From assembly GCF_006716085.1 (NCBI RefSeq), contig NZ_VFON01000001.1:310001-374000 (forward strand): a stretch of DNA of 64,000 bases, in the 5' to 3' direction. This stretch comes from Leucobacter komagatae. Its GTDB lineage: Bacteria; Actinomycetota; Actinomycetes; Actinomycetales; Microbacteriaceae. The notes under the pieces are model-generated. The model worked only from the letters and a program-made list of their open reading frames with translations, had not been told where the DNA came from and did no database searches. Shown here in pieces: positions 63,151 to 64,000 of the stretch; within the stretch, counting starts at the first letter, position 1; every line of letters starts with the position of its first letter. The position numbers were made by a program, and so were the translations under genes.

Positions 63151-63999
63151 GTGCTTACCCCGCAGATCATCACAGACATCGTTCAGCGCGCGCTCGCGGA
63201 GGATGCCCCGTGGGGCGACCTCACCGTGGCGCTCGCGATCCCCGAATCCGCGACCCTCGCCACGCGCGTCGTTGCGCGCGAGTCGGGGGTGTTCGCGGGC
63301 GGGCCGCTCATCACCGAGACGTTCACGCAGGTCGACGACCGGGTAGAAATTGCCGATCTTGCGCCCGAGGGCACCGCCTTCGTCGCCGGTGACGTGCTCG
63401 CACGCATCACTGGGCCCGCCCGAGGGGTGCTCACGGGCGAGCGCGTCGCCCTGAACTTCAGCCAGCGCATGAGCGGCATCGCGACGCTCACGTCGACGTT
63501 CGTCGCCCTCGTCGCGCACACCGGCGCACGAATCGCGGACACGCGCAAGACGACCCCTGGCCTCCGCGCGCTCGAGAAGCACGCTGTTGCGGCCGGCGGT
63601 GGATCGAACCACCGTTTCGGACTCTCCGACGCGATCATGGTGAAAGACAACCACCTTGCGGCGCTCGGCGCGGTCGACGCGGCAACGACGACGGCCGCGC
63701 TGGCGACCCTCCGGGCGAAGGCCGGGCACACGACGTCGATCATCGTCGAGGTGGATCGGCTCGACCAGATCGAGGCCGTCCTCGCCGGGAACCCGACGGG
63801 GGTGCTGCTCGACAACTTCTCGCTCGCCGATCTGCGCGCAGGCGTCGAACTCATCGGCGGCCGCGCGATCGCGGAGGCAAGCGGCGGCGTGAACCTTGAC
63901 ACTGTCGCCGGTATCGCCGAGACCGGCGTCGACGTGATCTCGGTCGGGCTACTCACGCACGGAGCCCGGGCGCTCGACCTCGGGCTCGACGCGGAATGA
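63151..63999 (+). CDS. nadC: Nicotinate-nucleotide pyrophosphorylase (quinolinate phosphoribosyltransferase)
   Basis: 282 residues, quinolinate + PRPP to NaMN. N-terminal EDAPWGDLTVALAIPE, then FAGGPLITETF, NFSQRMSGIATLT, DTRKTTPGLRALEKHAVAAGGGSNHRFGLSDAIMVKDNH (key DTRKTTPGLR, GGGSNHRFGLSDAIMVKDNH), and ASGGVNLDTV near the end. GTG start. The repeat-bearing gap of 135 bp suggests it is read by the same transcript as nadAB but not coupled. It ends one base before the window's end. Confidence 0.95.
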   Translation: MLTPQIITDIVQRALAEDAPWGDLTVALAIPESATLATRVVARESGVFAGGPLITETFTQVDDRVEIADLAPEGTAFVAGDVLARITGPARGVLTGERVALNFSQRMSGIATLTSTFVALVAHTGARIADTRKTTPGLRALEKHAVAAGGGSNHRFGLSDAIMVKDNHLAALGAVDAATTTAALATLRAKAGHTTSIIVEVDRLDQIEAVLAGNPTGVLLDNFSLADLRAGVELIGGRAIAEASGGVNLDTVAGIAETGVDVISVGLLTHGARALDLGLDAE

Positions 64000-64000
64000 C

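Overview
The window is 64 kb of a high-G+C actinobacterial chromosome. Gene content and order (trpE, trp-associated membrane proteins, trpC-trpB-trpA-lgt-pyk; rne/rplU/rpmA/obgE/proB/proA/nadD/rsfS; an NrtR-nadA-nadB-nadC operon; PdtaR-type ANTAR regulator; 13E12-type HNH protein), frequent GTG starts and many apparently leaderless starts point to Microbacteriaceae, with Leucobacter or a close relative as my best guess. The genus is an inference from protein style, not from a search. Most of the window is core chromosome. The accessory, decayed or recently changed parts are at 3.9-8.7 kb, 32.1-33.4 kb, 41.4-45.1 kb and 47-60 kb.

Layout. 0-4 kb: end of fmt, rsmB, an MFS permease and rpe. 3.9-8.7 kb: an amine/aldehyde oxidation island with two divergent arms (FAD amine oxidoreductase then SMR exporter; aldehyde dehydrogenase, Lrp/AsnC regulator, cupin). 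8.8-11 kb: a Pro-rich membrane protein and a thiamine-binding protein. 11.3-21.6 kb: an amino-acid block, hisE-hisG-hisF-hisI running straight into trpE, two trp-associated membrane proteins, trpC, trpB and trpA, then lgt and pyk. trpG and trpD are absent. 21.6-29.6 kb: tRNA-Leu(CAA), pdtaR, PaaI thioesterase, polA, rpsA, a DUF4126 protein, coaE and a VKOR-family protein.

29.9-41.2 kb: an RNase E/G gene whose 3' end is cut by an IS256/IS1249-type insertion sequence, followed by rplU-rpmA on their own promoter, obgE-proB, proA, a small membrane protein, nadD, an acidic membrane protein, rsfS and tRNA-Ala(GGC). 41.4-45.1 kb: a decayed acyl-CoA synthetase (one amber codon, one frameshift), then an overlapping lipoprotein and membrane-anchored HTH (DUF2690-like) pair with two shared palindromes in its upstream region. 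45.4-50.4 kb: a GrpB-GNAT-GNAT fusion, thioredoxin, a thioredoxin-reductase-like flavoprotein with divergent XRE-cupin regulator, and ctaB. 50.6-58.9 kb: a SNF2 helicase split by a single in-frame amber codon, a 13E12/HNH protein, a two-TM protein and SecA2. 58.9-64 kb: the NAD biosynthesis operon with a clear promoter and an NrtR-type operator.

Two themes cut across the window. Short in-frame tandem repeats (6, 9, 12 and 15 bp units) have expanded inside or beside many genes, especially at 47-60 kb. Several genes are broken by single events: two TAG codons, one A-run insertion and one IS. I see no CRISPR array, prophage, integrase or secondary-metabolite cluster. The least-explained items are the HTH-TM/lipoprotein pair with its palindromes, the GrpB-GNAT-GNAT fusion, the Shine-Dalgarno-like repeats before thioredoxin, and the SecA2 neighbourhood.
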